Origin: Cruorifilaria tuberocauda
Taxonomy: Eukaryota; Nematoda; Chromadorea; Rhabditida; Onchocercidae
NCBI GenBank assembly: GCA_013365365.1
Contig: JABVXU010000749.1
Coordinates: 1-22,536, forward strand
Direction of reading: 5' to 3'
DNA length: 22,536 nucleotides
Under the pieces are notes generated by a model that did no database searches, had not been told where the DNA came from, and saw only the letters and a list, made by a program, of their open reading frames with translations. A program made the translations under genes and the position numbers. Each line of letters begins with the position of its first letter. The stretch's first letter is position 1. Of this stretch, positions 10,855 to 21,081 are shown piece by piece.

Positions 10855-13070
10855 CTAAAAATCCGAACACTTTGAAATATTTGAAAGACAGTGATCGATA
10901 AAAAACCGACTTTTCATTGAACAGTAATTCTTTTCACTAGAACTTGGCTTAAAGAAAGATGTTATAGTGTTACCAGATACATTTTCCGCATTACTCCTGA
11001 AATCAAATAAATTCATAGCTTTCAAAAATTCACTTATTGCCAAACATTTTATTAAATTTTTATCTCTGCTAATTTCTAGAGGGAAAAACGTAGCCCGATT
11101 GTAATCATATCGAGTAACAATGTCATAATTTTCACTATATTTTAAAGATTTCTCGCAATCTGCACCATTGAGTTACTACTATAAGAAATATTCCCAACAC
11201 TTAAGAAGAAACAAGAATTTGCTGATGCTATTTACCATTTACATTTCGCTGCTTTCTCATGCAACAAAACTTCGGCTGTTTTCCAACTGAATCGTACTAA
11301 ATTGGGATATCCAAATACCTGATCGATTGCTTCCAGTAAAAAATTTTTTGTATTCGGATCTAAATAAAACTGCTCACGATTGAGAATAAAATAAATCATT
11401 ATCCAAATGTTACACAAAAATTATACCTCCTGGATAACCACTTCCATATCCATTCGGCGGTACCTTGATAACGCCCTCCGGAAACGTCCAGTTTTTTAAA
11501 GCTCTATCACGTTTGACCTGGAATAAATTGGAATAATCAAAAATAAATTCAGATGAACAACTATAAAATAATATAACAAACCAATACATGAAAGACTTAG
11601 AGAAATCTTGTGACAGTAGAACAACGGAATGGAGCAAATCAACAATAGAAAATGAATATTTACAAAATAGTTGTCAATGAACACTTAATAAATTTTACAC
11701 TATGGATAATAAAAATCTGAAATTATCTTAGCATAGCGTTAATCAGTAAATTAATCTTGAGTAAAACGAAAATCTAAAATATTGAGATCGGAGAGAAAGA
11801 TTACTTTTGCAACGATTGAAGCAGCACTGACAATCGGAAATTTCGAATCTGCTTTTTCTGATACGACGATTCGAATGCCTGGAAATTTTTTGCGCAACAT
11901 GACCTGATACGGACCCTTCGGTCCCACTGTATCGACGTAAACCTAAAAATATTTGGTCCAAAAACAGCAGCATCCTTATTTGCTGGAATATTATATTTAG
12001 AGAAATATTCAAAATGCCGCTTTCAATTATATACAATGACAACTTATTCATCAAGGGAATTTACAATTTACTATTCATTCCAATAAATTAAATGTTCTAA
12101 CTTCTACGACATTTATATTATTGTCGACTGCCAATCTCAACAATTCCATTGCACAGTCGTGCGATAATTTATTTAGTGAATACTTCGTTCGGCCTAACAT
12201 CGCAGCGCTAATCATTTGCGCCGATACTGACCGACATGCATACCCGAGCGCCTGAAAACTTTACTCTGCTCAGTAACATTTACTTAAATGAAGACAATAA
12301 TTTTCTTTCATTTTGAAATATCAGCACTTTTTTATTGTTAATGAAGTAATTCATCTCAATTTTTCCCCACGCAGAATATTTTTACCAACTAGATCCTTCA
12401 TTTAAATTATTACTTGACTGAAATTAAGAAAACTCTCTTACCCCTCCATGTGGAGAACACTTTTGAATAAAAACACAGAATACTAAGAAAGAGATCGAAT
12501 GATATGGTGAATATGACCTCTAACATATTGTCTTCTTTCATCTTTTCGAAAATCTCTTCACGTTTTGTTTTTGTGAGAACCTTTGAATCTTCAACCCCTA
12601 TAATGAAAACGGCTTTAAAAATTTCCCAAATCAGACAAGAAAAAAAAACTAATAAATGCTTCTGAGGAAGGTTATTATCAAAAACTTATATATGCATTAT
12701 AAGAACCTTTTTTCTAAATTTCCGAATGTATAAGTTTAAAGAGATTTCCAAATATATAAAGAAAAGCTAATAAGCTAATCGATGTCCTGGCAAATACTAT
12801 GAAGTATTACGAAAAACCGTAAGCTTTCGCACATAACACGCTATAAATAAAAGATATGAAACAAACAAACAAACCCATTTTACTCAGCATATTTTCGTTA
12901 TTTAGCAATGTAATGGCGCATGCATAGACCATTGGTCCAAGAACTGGTCCACGCCCAGCTTCATCGATGCCCATTATACAGGGCTTGCCTGAACCGAAAT
13001 CCTTGAAGTTATCACTGAATTCCATAACTGCATCGACAACTATGGATTTAATCTGTGCATCGGACATCAT
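10855..13070 (-). CDS. RNASEH2A: Ribonuclease H2 catalytic subunit A (7 coding exons)
   Basis: Exons on the minus strand: 13070-12875, 12597-12518, 12251-12102, 11942-11805, 11517-11427, 11359-11236, 10996-10855. The sum is 921 nt, or 306 aa; human RNASEH2A is 299 aa. The enzyme cuts RNA:DNA hybrids and single ribonucleotides embedded in DNA. The type 2 RNase H signature [17 protein letters not shown] is at about residue 34. The acidic active-site residues are D36, E37, D146 (in VYVDTVG) and D174 (in SEKADSKFP). DSK is at 69-71, SMLGR-like AAMLGRTKY is in exon 3, and the YGSGYP motif (Y212, Y216) precedes a conserved D at 219. [13 protein letters not shown] closes the domain. Frame and length show that the TAA in frame after residue W260 is intronic: splicing TG|GTAAAT to G adds a tail with [13 protein letters not shown] directly precedes the first ATG, which fixes the start. 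In other eukaryotes it works as a heterotrimer with H2B and H2C, which are not in this window. Confidence 0.95.
12861..12874. repeat. (ACAA)n microsatellite at the RNASEH2A intron 1 donor
   Basis: The plus strand carries tandem ACAA units. On the minus strand these give GTTTGTTTGTTTGTTT starting exactly at the 5' splice site of intron 1 (exon end 12875). Several GT donors therefore stand 4 nt apart. Confidence 0.7.
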
Positions 13071-13087
13071 TCAAATATGTGAGTGCA

Positions 13088-13089
13088 CT
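13088..13089 (-). other. Candidate trans-splice acceptor of RNASEH2A
   Basis: The minus strand reads CACAGATTCAG, 17 nt upstream of the first ATG, followed by TGCACTC. The pyrimidine tract is poor, so this is a weak candidate. It matters because it would support processing from a polycistronic transcript starting at CCDC93. Confidence 0.25.
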
Positions 13090-13491
13090 GAATCTGTGAG
13101 GAGATGACACTCGTTTTATTGAGTTAAATTGCTCGCATAATATAGGCAACTGCCGATAATTGAAATTTTACACGTTTGATGCATCTTTATACATCGATGA
13201 ACTCAACCTCAAATCTTTCATTGATGGTGAGCTACTTTTTCTACAACTTTAAAATACCTGCAATTGCCAAATTATATATGTAAAATATTCTAGAATTCTA
13301 ACAATATTTCAGACCAAAAATATCTTCAGAGAACTAAAACCGCAAAACAACTGAAAGAATGTTATTTCCTACTTTATATTTTTAAAAAGTGAAAATCAAT
13401 AATGCATAGAAGCAAAAGATAAATTGATTAAACAGAATGTTAAAATGACTAAAGATGACTTTAAACGATACAATGCATAAATTGAGGACAA
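13090..13491. other. Spacer between CCDC93 and RNASEH2A
   Basis: AT-rich and free of credible ORFs. It should contain the RNASEH2A leader or promoter near 13.1 kb; the CCDC93 3'UTR lies mainly beyond it, from 13.5 to 13.65 kb. I see no distinct promoter motif. Confidence 0.5.
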
Positions 13492-13497
13492 TTTATT
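13492..13497 (-). other. Possible polyadenylation signal of CCDC93
   Basis: AATAAA on the minus strand, about 160 nt after the CCDC93 stop and about 420 nt before the RNASEH2A start. It is the only exact AATAAA I found in this spacer on that strand. In so AT-rich a sequence the hexamer alone is weak evidence. Confidence 0.3.
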
Positions 13498-13655
13498 TAA
13501 CAATGCGAAGTTATGACATATAAAACTGTAAAAGTATTACACTGATTGGAATAAAACTACTTTATAAATATCTATGTAAATGAATTCAAAATTTAAGCTT
13601 ATGGCCGAAGAATGCATGAGTTAAAAAATTCTTCCACTTTAAAATAGATAAGTAT

Positions 13656-16600
13656 TTATATCAAATGTTCACTGTCAACTTTTCGCCTTAGTTCCTCATT
13701 TTCATGGCAAGCCTGCAAAAAATAGGAAATGGGTTGAACATATGAACAACATTTATAACTGCTGCATCTTTTCTGTCTAATGCTGAAGTAAAGAAAAATA
13801 TCGAGAAATTGTATCATTGTAAGAGCCATCAATTGCGAAATGTGAGATGAATAACATTTAAAGTTTCTCGCGTTTTTTTGTTTTTCTAGAGTTTTCCGTG
13901 CCAGGGATTTTTTTCTATTATCAATTCTGAGTTTATGATGAAATGCAAGATGGAACTAACATTTTTGAAATCATCAACTGTTTTGTAATACAAACGTTCT
14001 TTTTCCAACAAATACTGATATTCGCTATTTAAAATGTCCTTTTTTGCTTGTAGTTCTTTTTGCTTCGTTGATATCTAGACATATAAGTTTACATATACAA
14101 GAAGTTTTATCATTTAGCAAAAGTTTTCTTTGCAAAGTAGCCAAACAGCGATAGCAAACCTTATCGAGAGAAGCATCAACGCCTTTCAATATTTTTTGCA
14201 GATTTTCAACAAATGAGTCTTTATAACTTTGTTTCGAAGTCCTGAAATGTAATAAAATGGCTTACTAAAATTACTCATAATTATGCCTTTTCGATTTATG
14301 AATACAAAATTTATAAATGAACCGAATAAACGAAAAATTACAAGTCTTGGACGTCATCAATATTGTTCAACATGTCAACTTCTTTCTTCATGAACGTTTT
14401 GATATCAACCAAAGTATTATGTAAAATGTAAAATTGTTTCGTTTCTCGATGTTTACTTGCCACTGCAATTTCCATAATCTTTTGAAAAAATTTGAAAAAA
14501 ATCTATTAAACATAAGAAGATCACAAGAATTTGTTCACACAGAAACATATGCAATACAGTTCAGTCCGTTTTTTTTTTTAAATAACTTTTAAAACTCCCA
14601 TCTCTACTCAAACCACAAACTTTGATTATATAGCTCGATGATTCTTCGCTGATATTGAATGATTTCAATTTGAGCGGGAATATTATCAAGCACGCGTTGC
14701 TGTGCTGCAATTTGACGATTTAAGCCGGCTAATTCCAAGCGAATATTTGTCAGATGTTGTTCCGCTTCCAAGTTGACACTTCTCATTAAATCACCATTAT
14801 CCTTTAATTCAAAAATGTATGCTACTTTTTGACTTTACGAAATAATACAATTGTGGAGATTAACATAGAACACTCTGATTTTGCAGCAATCTTCAAACCA
14901 CCATTTTTCAAATTTTTCAAAAAATTTTACTTTGTTCTCTAGAAGACTAATTGTTTTTAATTGCTCAAGAACTTCATCCAGTTCTCGTAGTTCATTTCGA
15001 CAAGTCGTTTTGAAATCCATTTCTCGCTTATAAATTTCGTCATGCTCAATTAACAGACGTTTCAATCTTTCAACGGTTCTGAAAAGGAAATTAAACAAAA
15101 ACTGGAAACAGTTATGAGAAATTCAGAAATGTAAAATAAAAAAAAATTTGAAAAAAAGATTTTTTATTTGAATATTTCTATCTTACTCGGCACTATTGAT
15201 GTTAACCAGTTGCTCATATTTTGAAATTCTCTCGTAGATTTCCTCAATTTCTTGCAGTTGGGCCTTCTTCCTCTTTTGAAGAGTTGCTAAAGAATCGTCC
15301 AAAAGTTTATCTTCTTCTTTGAGCTATAAAAACTGAAAAGAATAAAAGAAGCACAATAATCATTTATTGCAAATCTCATTTTAATTACGTGATGTCATTA
15401 CCGGAAATTGATAAAATTAGGAGAGAACTAACTTCCATTAATTCTTTTTCTGCTGCTGACACGCTTTGCTGATATCGCTGGACAAAATCTTCCTAAAAAA
15501 CATTTTGTAGCAGAAATTTAAATGAAAGATGCAAATAAGAATTTGAAGAATCTAACCTGAAAATAACTAAGTCCTATTAAATACCTCTTTTAGTCCATCA
15601 GCATCAAAATCTGATACATCAATGATTTGCGCAAATGCTTTTGATGAGAGACGTTGCTTCATTGACTGAATTTCCATCTCTGGTAACTGCATCAGAAGCT
15701 GATCGACCTTCTGCAGTTCTATATCATGTTTTTCTTCATTTTTCCTTTTGTTAAACAGAAATAAGTGCTCATTTGGCCGCATTTTTTTACAGTTCTCAGT
15801 TCTACTTGATAATAAAAAATTTAATTCCGCAAAATTTAGTTTCTAATATTTTCAATAAGTGATCCAACGTATTAAAAAATGCAAGATAGATGTTCACAGC
15901 CTTACCACATTTTCATCTTTGCCGTTTCCGAACCATTTAACGATTTCTTGAACTGCTATATCAGAAACATCTCTCCTGTATTAGCTCATCTATTAAAACT
16001 ACTGATGCATGTATTAATAGCAGTTATTAAAAAAATCATTTTATACTCCATCACTATACTAACTTGTCAGTTCCGAAATGATTTAACGAACCATCCGTAT
16101 TCTAATAAAGTACAACGAATATCGGTCTGCAAATCTGGTGGTTTGATATCGCCCTTTTGTTTGTAAATGCGTTGAGGTGGACATTTCGCTTTTACATTGA
16201 GGTAATTGTTTAAAAAAATACGTTTTTGTTCATCCATATATTTATCCTGCAAGCTATAATGAAAATCCACAAAACTTGAACAATTAAACTGCTTTAAAAT
16301 CATCTTAAAAAAGTATTTGCAAAAAAATAATCAGAAAATAACCTTTGAAAAATAAAATCGCTGAGCGAATTGATACACAGCATGATTTCGAACACTATTA
16401 CCATATTGCTCTTTTGCTCGAACAACTTCTCTAACAAGCCACTGAATACTTATGTCTAGTTAATTCATTGAAAGTGAGATGAACCTTTAATTATTACCAA
16501 AATAATGCATTTTAGTTTTTTCTTAAATAACTGCTCATAAAATTTGATTCCTGATGTTGAATCTTAATTATCCTGACTCTGTAAATTTTTCATTTTAAAA

Positions 16601-17855
16601 CCAATGCTGAATGGCGACCATTTTACTGTTTGGTTTACAAATACAAAAATGAAATCTACTTGAACAAGAGGGAAGATGTGGATACAATCAAGGCCTTGGA
16701 TTTGATATGGTTCAATGGTAAAGGGACATTTCAACTGAGGTAACACTTCCACTACTTTTTCAGTTAACGCTCTGAAATAAGCAAAAATTTAGAAGACACC
16801 TTTTAAAAATTTCACACTATAAAAGGATATTAAAAAGTATATTCAGTAGAACTCTTAATTATAGTTCCAGGAGATTTTTCAGGTAGTAAATTTTGAAATA
16901 CTAACATTTTCTGACCAATGGTAGCGTTTTCACAGTAAAACAGATCGACGTCAATTGTATAGTTGCACGACGTTATACACCACACTATTCCACCAACTAC
17001 CTGCAATTTCATTCTTTCTGGAATCAGCTATTTTCGTTGCGTCCGAAAATTTAGATTAGAAAATCCTATTCCAGATATTTTCAAAATAGATGAAAACATT
17101 CTTCTTTAGTATGGTGATAAAAAATTTTAAACTAACACCACAAATATCAATTTAACTATTTTTTAGATTTATGGAAATCATTTTGTTAAAGCTAACTATT
17201 AAATTGTCAAAAGATCAACTAATCTCTAAGCTTCTGGAAAAACTTGGAAGCTTCAAAAAAGAATCAAGTAAAATAAATATTAAACATTTGGTCCGTGAAC
17301 ACATGAAATAGTTTCAAGAAATTTGGAAGCCTCTTTATGAATCCTATTTTTTATATTTAATGAAAACTTATTTAATATATATTAAAAGTGATTTTATAAA
17401 ATTCGAACTAATTTCAAAATTTAATATCGAAAAATCAAATTGCAAACCCTATCGAAATGAGGAACTGATTTGATACGGGCTCGAAAATATCCTGCAGCAA
17501 CAAGTAAATCGATGATATCTTGTAACTTTATCAGTTGTTCTTCATCTTCACGTATGTCAAACTGCAGTTTAAAATGATCAGATAGTGATTTGTTTACTTC
17601 ATATATCAATGTGAATTCGGTTTTGAGAAAATAAATACTTGAATTTTTCTAAGAGCTATTTGTTATAGGACATATTCGAAATAAAAAGATTATTTCTGTC
17701 TTTCAAGTATTTCAAGCTTTTTTTCCTTTTAAGATTATGGCCAAGTTTTTATTTATATCCGCGTAAACTGAAAAAACTGAAGTAATCAAGTTAGGAATGA
17801 TTCCGATTACATTGAAAAATGGAAACAGCGGACATACTTCTCTAACAGACATCAT
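13656..17855 (-). CDS. CCDC93: CCDC93 orthologue, Commander/CCC complex subunit (16 coding exons)
   Basis: Exons, 5' to 3' on the minus strand: 17855-17838, 17561-17448, 17000-16906, 16771-16660, 16441-16343, 16246-16092, 15975-15906, 15842-15585, 15492-15433, 15323-15187, 15078-14931, 14801-14621, 14462-14342, 14241-14160, 14074-13961, 13712-13656. All phases close, giving 606 aa; human CCDC93 is 631 aa. Recognition rests on [13 protein letters not shown] (about residues 24-36), VVGG..WCIT.CN..DVDL (from 45), ATIGQKIALTEK (from 70), IEPYQIQG and IHIFPLVQ (to 113), TLLEYG (192-197) and ETKQFY..HNTL (about 490). These form the N-terminal calponin-homology-like domain followed by a long coiled coil (about 240-600). 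By family knowledge, CCDC93 pairs with CCDC22 and COMMD proteins in the CCC part of Commander, which recycles endosomal membrane cargo. Exon 1 encodes only MMSVRE. It is inferred from a phase-0 donor, because exon 2 has no ATG. Exons 7-8 (residues 199-250) are the least conserved, and the acceptor of exon 12 has a weak pyrimidine tract. Confidence 0.9.
17001..17447 (-). other. Intron 2 of CCDC93
   Basis: A 447-nt phase-0 intron (GTTTGC...TTGCAG) between FDR and VVGG. It holds an AAGCTTC...GAAGCTT inverted repeat near 17227-17254 and otherwise nothing I can name. Confidence 0.7.
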
Positions 17856-17868
17856 AGTTGAAAACCAT
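17842..17868 (-). promoter_or_regulatory. uORF overlapping the CCDC93 start codon
   Basis: In the presumed 5' leader, an ATG at 17868 opens an 8-codon reading frame (MVFNYDVC) that ends at TAG in 17842-17844. It is out of frame with the main ORF and runs across its two start ATGs (17855 and 17852). If transcribed as modelled, it would be expected to reduce initiation at CCDC93. It lies after the candidate acceptor at 17906, so trans-splicing would not remove it. Confidence 0.5.
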
Positions 17869-17905
17869 TAACTTTCGCAGCACAAAGGTTGTAGACTTGC
17901 GTAAC

Positions 17906-17907
17906 CT
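17906..17907 (-). other. Candidate trans-splice or 5'UTR splice acceptor of CCDC93
   Basis: The minus strand reads AACGAATTTCAG and then GTTACGC, 50 nt before the MMSVRE start codon. This is a strong nematode-type acceptor with no coding exon needed upstream, so a spliced leader could be added here. The coordinates mark the AG. No SL donor gene is in the window. Confidence 0.4.
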
Positions 17908-17943
17908 GAAATTCGTTTAAATTATTAACTATCACTATCCTAC

Positions 17944-17973
17944 TCGAACAGACATCAATGTTGAAAAGCACTT
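17944..17973 (-). repeat. Partial duplicate of CCDC93 exon 1 (possible alternative first exon)
   Basis: Plus-strand 17947-17967 matches 17844-17864 at 19 of 21 positions (AACAGACATCA, two mismatches, GTTGAAAA). The offset is 103 bp. On the minus strand the copy keeps ATG TCT GTT CGA (MSVR) followed by GTAGGA, a possible phase-0 donor that would join CCDC93 exon 2 in frame. The ATG of the overlapping uORF is changed to GTG in this copy. A separate 5-codon ORF (MRPF, 17986 to 17972) precedes it. Confidence 0.5.
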
Positions 17974-18104
17974 AAAAGGGTCGCATTGTGGGCAAATCGA
18001 ATGCAAACGGATGTCGCCATAGTAAAACTATAAACTAGTAAAAAAATAGTAAAACTGGACGAAACAATTTAACAAAATATGAAATCCCACGTTTTGTCAT
18101 TATA

Positions 18105-18150
18105 GAAAGGGAGAGAGAGAGAGACAGAGAGGAAGAAATTGAGAGAGAGG
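18105..18150. repeat. GA/CT-rich microsatellite upstream of CCDC93
   Basis: A purine-rich run on the plus strand, with two GA-repeat blocks split by GACAGAGAGGAAGAAATT. It lies about 250 bp upstream of the CCDC93 start and reads as a CT-rich tract in the gene's sense direction. It may be a plain simple repeat or a promoter element; the sequence cannot tell. Confidence 0.6.
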
Positions 18151-20772
18151 CACTATATTTGCTAACAAACTATTTCCACCTTAAAAGTTTTAACGCGGTC
18201 CTTTCTCACCCCTAAGTTCATACCGCATCTTTAAATAACTTTTACCATTACTTTGGAATAACATGAATGCGTTATACGTAAGGCACTATCTTCTACAGAT
18301 TTCTAGTCAGGAGCAAATAACGTTTGAAATATCGATGTAATCATTGTTTATTCAACGTTTATTATTGGAGAAACATGGAATGAAAGGATAAATAAATGTC
18401 TTAATATCCGCGCAATACATCGCTTGTCTCTAAAAATAAAAATTGCAAATAAGGAAGGGAAAAAGTAAAAGTGAAATAAGTTGTTGGATTCGCTATGATT
18501 ATCATTTTCCTCCATTTCTGCTCTTAGATATTAATTTTGCAATGGAATAAAGTGTAATCATATCAATAGCATATCATATCACAATTTACAAGATAGTAAT
18601 ATTTCTTCATCTCGCTATCTTTTCTCATCAATTTCTTCTGCATATTTTAGGCTATTTCCAAAAAATTAGTCAGTAAAATTAATGACTGGAAAATGAAATG
18701 AGTTCTGATAATCTTCTGCACTCTCTTAGGTACATCGATTATAACTTTTTGAATTTATTGATTGTTAATTTATAATTACTATTTTCTGTAGTGATCTTCT
18801 ACTCATATTAATCTTGAAGATAAATGATCAACTCAAGAGTTAAATGAGTCGATTGTCAAGTGGGTATTTAAAACTTTCCTTCAGCTTATTTAGCAGCAGA
18901 ATTAGACTAAACTGTCATAAGCATTTTATCTTATTTTGATAATGCTAGCATTTAAAAATAGAATTGATCCAAAAGGATATTCATTTAAGAATATAACTTT
19001 TATCACAGACTCTTAGAATTTGAAATAAACAACGGAGCTATTTATTATTAAATGATAACAATAATACTATAATAGGAAATTTTAATTTTCTGATTTCAAA
19101 TTTGTAGTGGTAGCAATTTACGGTGTATTGCATGAATCCTAGTGGCAACTATATTTGTAGTATACTGAGGAATTAATTAAAATTTAGTTTAGCATTTATT
19201 ACATCTGTTTATTAAATATATCACATTAGCTAATCATTTTGATATAATTTTTGATCGATTAACATATTAAATGTAGTAAGTTGTTGGGAGGAGAGTGATG
19301 CAATATTTATTAAATCAGTCTAGGATTGTCTGCCTGCTTTAGCAAAATTTGTTGAATATTCTAGAATCGCTTCCCCACTCCTATTCTAAAATTTTATATC
19401 TTATCTAAGACTAATAACTATTTTTATAATTATAGATATCTTATCTGTTTTCAAATAGCTTATTAAAATTTTAAACATTCTCTAATTGTTTCAACTTAAA
19501 AAGAACTCCTTGATTAATTTATTTAAAAATTGTTTTTATGTTAAAATTTTTTGCGTTGCCATATCTAATCATTCCAATAATAAAATTTTATCTTCGACAC
19601 TAAACTTATTTACTTCAAATTAGAGTATCTTTCTTTGTTTCTCATTTTTCATTTTCGCATAATTCCTTCATTTCATTTCATCAGCCAAATATCGATATTT
19701 GTCATTTGCTAAGTGAATCAGTCAATCTTAGTAACAAGTATTAATTATTCAACTATTTCTCCTCATCATTCCTTAATAACTTTAGATTTACTTGAACCAA
19801 AATCAAATTTATTCGAATACAATTAAAGATAATTTTCGCAAATCTCAATTTAATCATTCGAACAATATTATTAACTATTTGAGCATAAATATATGTAAAG
19901 GTGAAATTTCATTAAATATTAAAATCTGTAATTATTGTTTTGATTAACTCACTTGTTAAAGATTTTCGTACACTTTCAATTTAATTCTGTAATGATCATT
20001 GGGATTCCGTATTTGCTCAAATGTCTAAAAATGCTGCGAATATTTGAGCTGTATTTCATTTATTTTACAAACTTGGAAGCTTAACTGATTAGCTTCGAAA
20101 ATCATCCAGTTTTGTTTCGTCTTATTTTTCTCTTTAAATATTGATGAAACCAGCGATAAGAATCAACCACAATTCAATTGCTGAAAGAGAAAACTAAAAT
20201 TAACTGCTTCTTCTTAAAATATCCCAAAATATCTCCTGAAATGAGACATTTCAGATAAACTTTCTCCAAATCAATTTTGCCTTCATTTTAAATAGAAAAA
20301 ACAAAATAATTTCATCTGTTGGAATTAGGAATGAGTATGTTCGGTATAAAAGTAAAGATCGAAATAAGGAAAGAGTATGTTTTCCATAAGCTAACTATAT
20401 CATCAATTTTTTTCTTTTTCTCAAATTTTAGTTTTCGATTTTAGTTTTATATATATTTGTATATTCACAAAAACTACTTTGTAAATAAAAGCAAGCTGTT
20501 AAAACAATCTAAGTGAACGCATATGTCTTCTATATCGAAATCGAAAACGCTATTTCTGGAATTAGCATGAATGAAAAATGAATTTCAATTTATATTTCAT
20601 TTTCAAGCTTGACTACAACGAAAAGAAATGTTCAAAGAGCAGGCATGTCATCTTTTTCTTATCTTTTCATATCATTTTTTTCGATCAATTCAACAGTTCA
20701 TCGTTCATTTTTCGATTTATTTATAAATGAGCGTTTAGTTTTCGTAATTTGCGAAGGTTTTGAACAAAGAAG

Positions 20773-20905
20773 TCAAAAGTTTAGCAATAAAGTATCCTGG
20801 TTTATTGATATATATTTAATTCCAGTGTAATTACTTTTTGATTTGCTATTGCTTTACTTGATTTTGCTACTTGGATATTTTATAAATCTTTCAAAAGTTT
20901 AGCAA
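20773..20905. repeat. 15-bp direct repeat, 118 bp apart
   Basis: TCAAAAGTTTAGCAA is present at 20773-20787 and 20891-20905. The copies are exact, and the sequence between them is unrelated. Confidence 0.6.
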
Positions 20906-21053
20906 AGTTGCCAACAAATAAACGGAAAAAACACCTTTTTTAAATCTTAAATCCTATCATAAAATTAAAAATGACAAACTTAACATTAAATAGCTATTTT
21001 ATAATATAACTCATATTCATTATAAAAAAATGATTTAAGTTCTCCTTAGTCTT

Positions 21054-21081
21054 GAATTCTGAATTCTGAATTCTGAATTCT
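21054..21081. repeat. Four tandem copies of GAATTCT
   Basis: A perfect 7-bp repeat, four units, followed by one more G. Each unit holds an EcoRI-type GAATTC palindrome. Confidence 0.85.

Noticed and set aside
11232..11235. TAA as the RNASEH2A stop codon
   Set aside because: Splicing at the preceding GTAAAT donor joins W260 in frame to a last exon that resembles the human C-terminal tail.
11743..12054. 103-codon minus-strand ORF
   Set aside because: It overlaps RNASEH2A exon 4 in another frame and is a shadow of that exon.
15879..16166. 95-codon plus-strand ORF
   Set aside because: It is antisense to CCDC93 exons 6-7 and the intron between them; the minus-strand exons explain the open frame.
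20609..20830. 74-codon plus-strand open frame
   Set aside because: It starts with TTG, is rich in F/I/S as expected from AT-rich DNA, matches nothing I know and has no clear splice partners.
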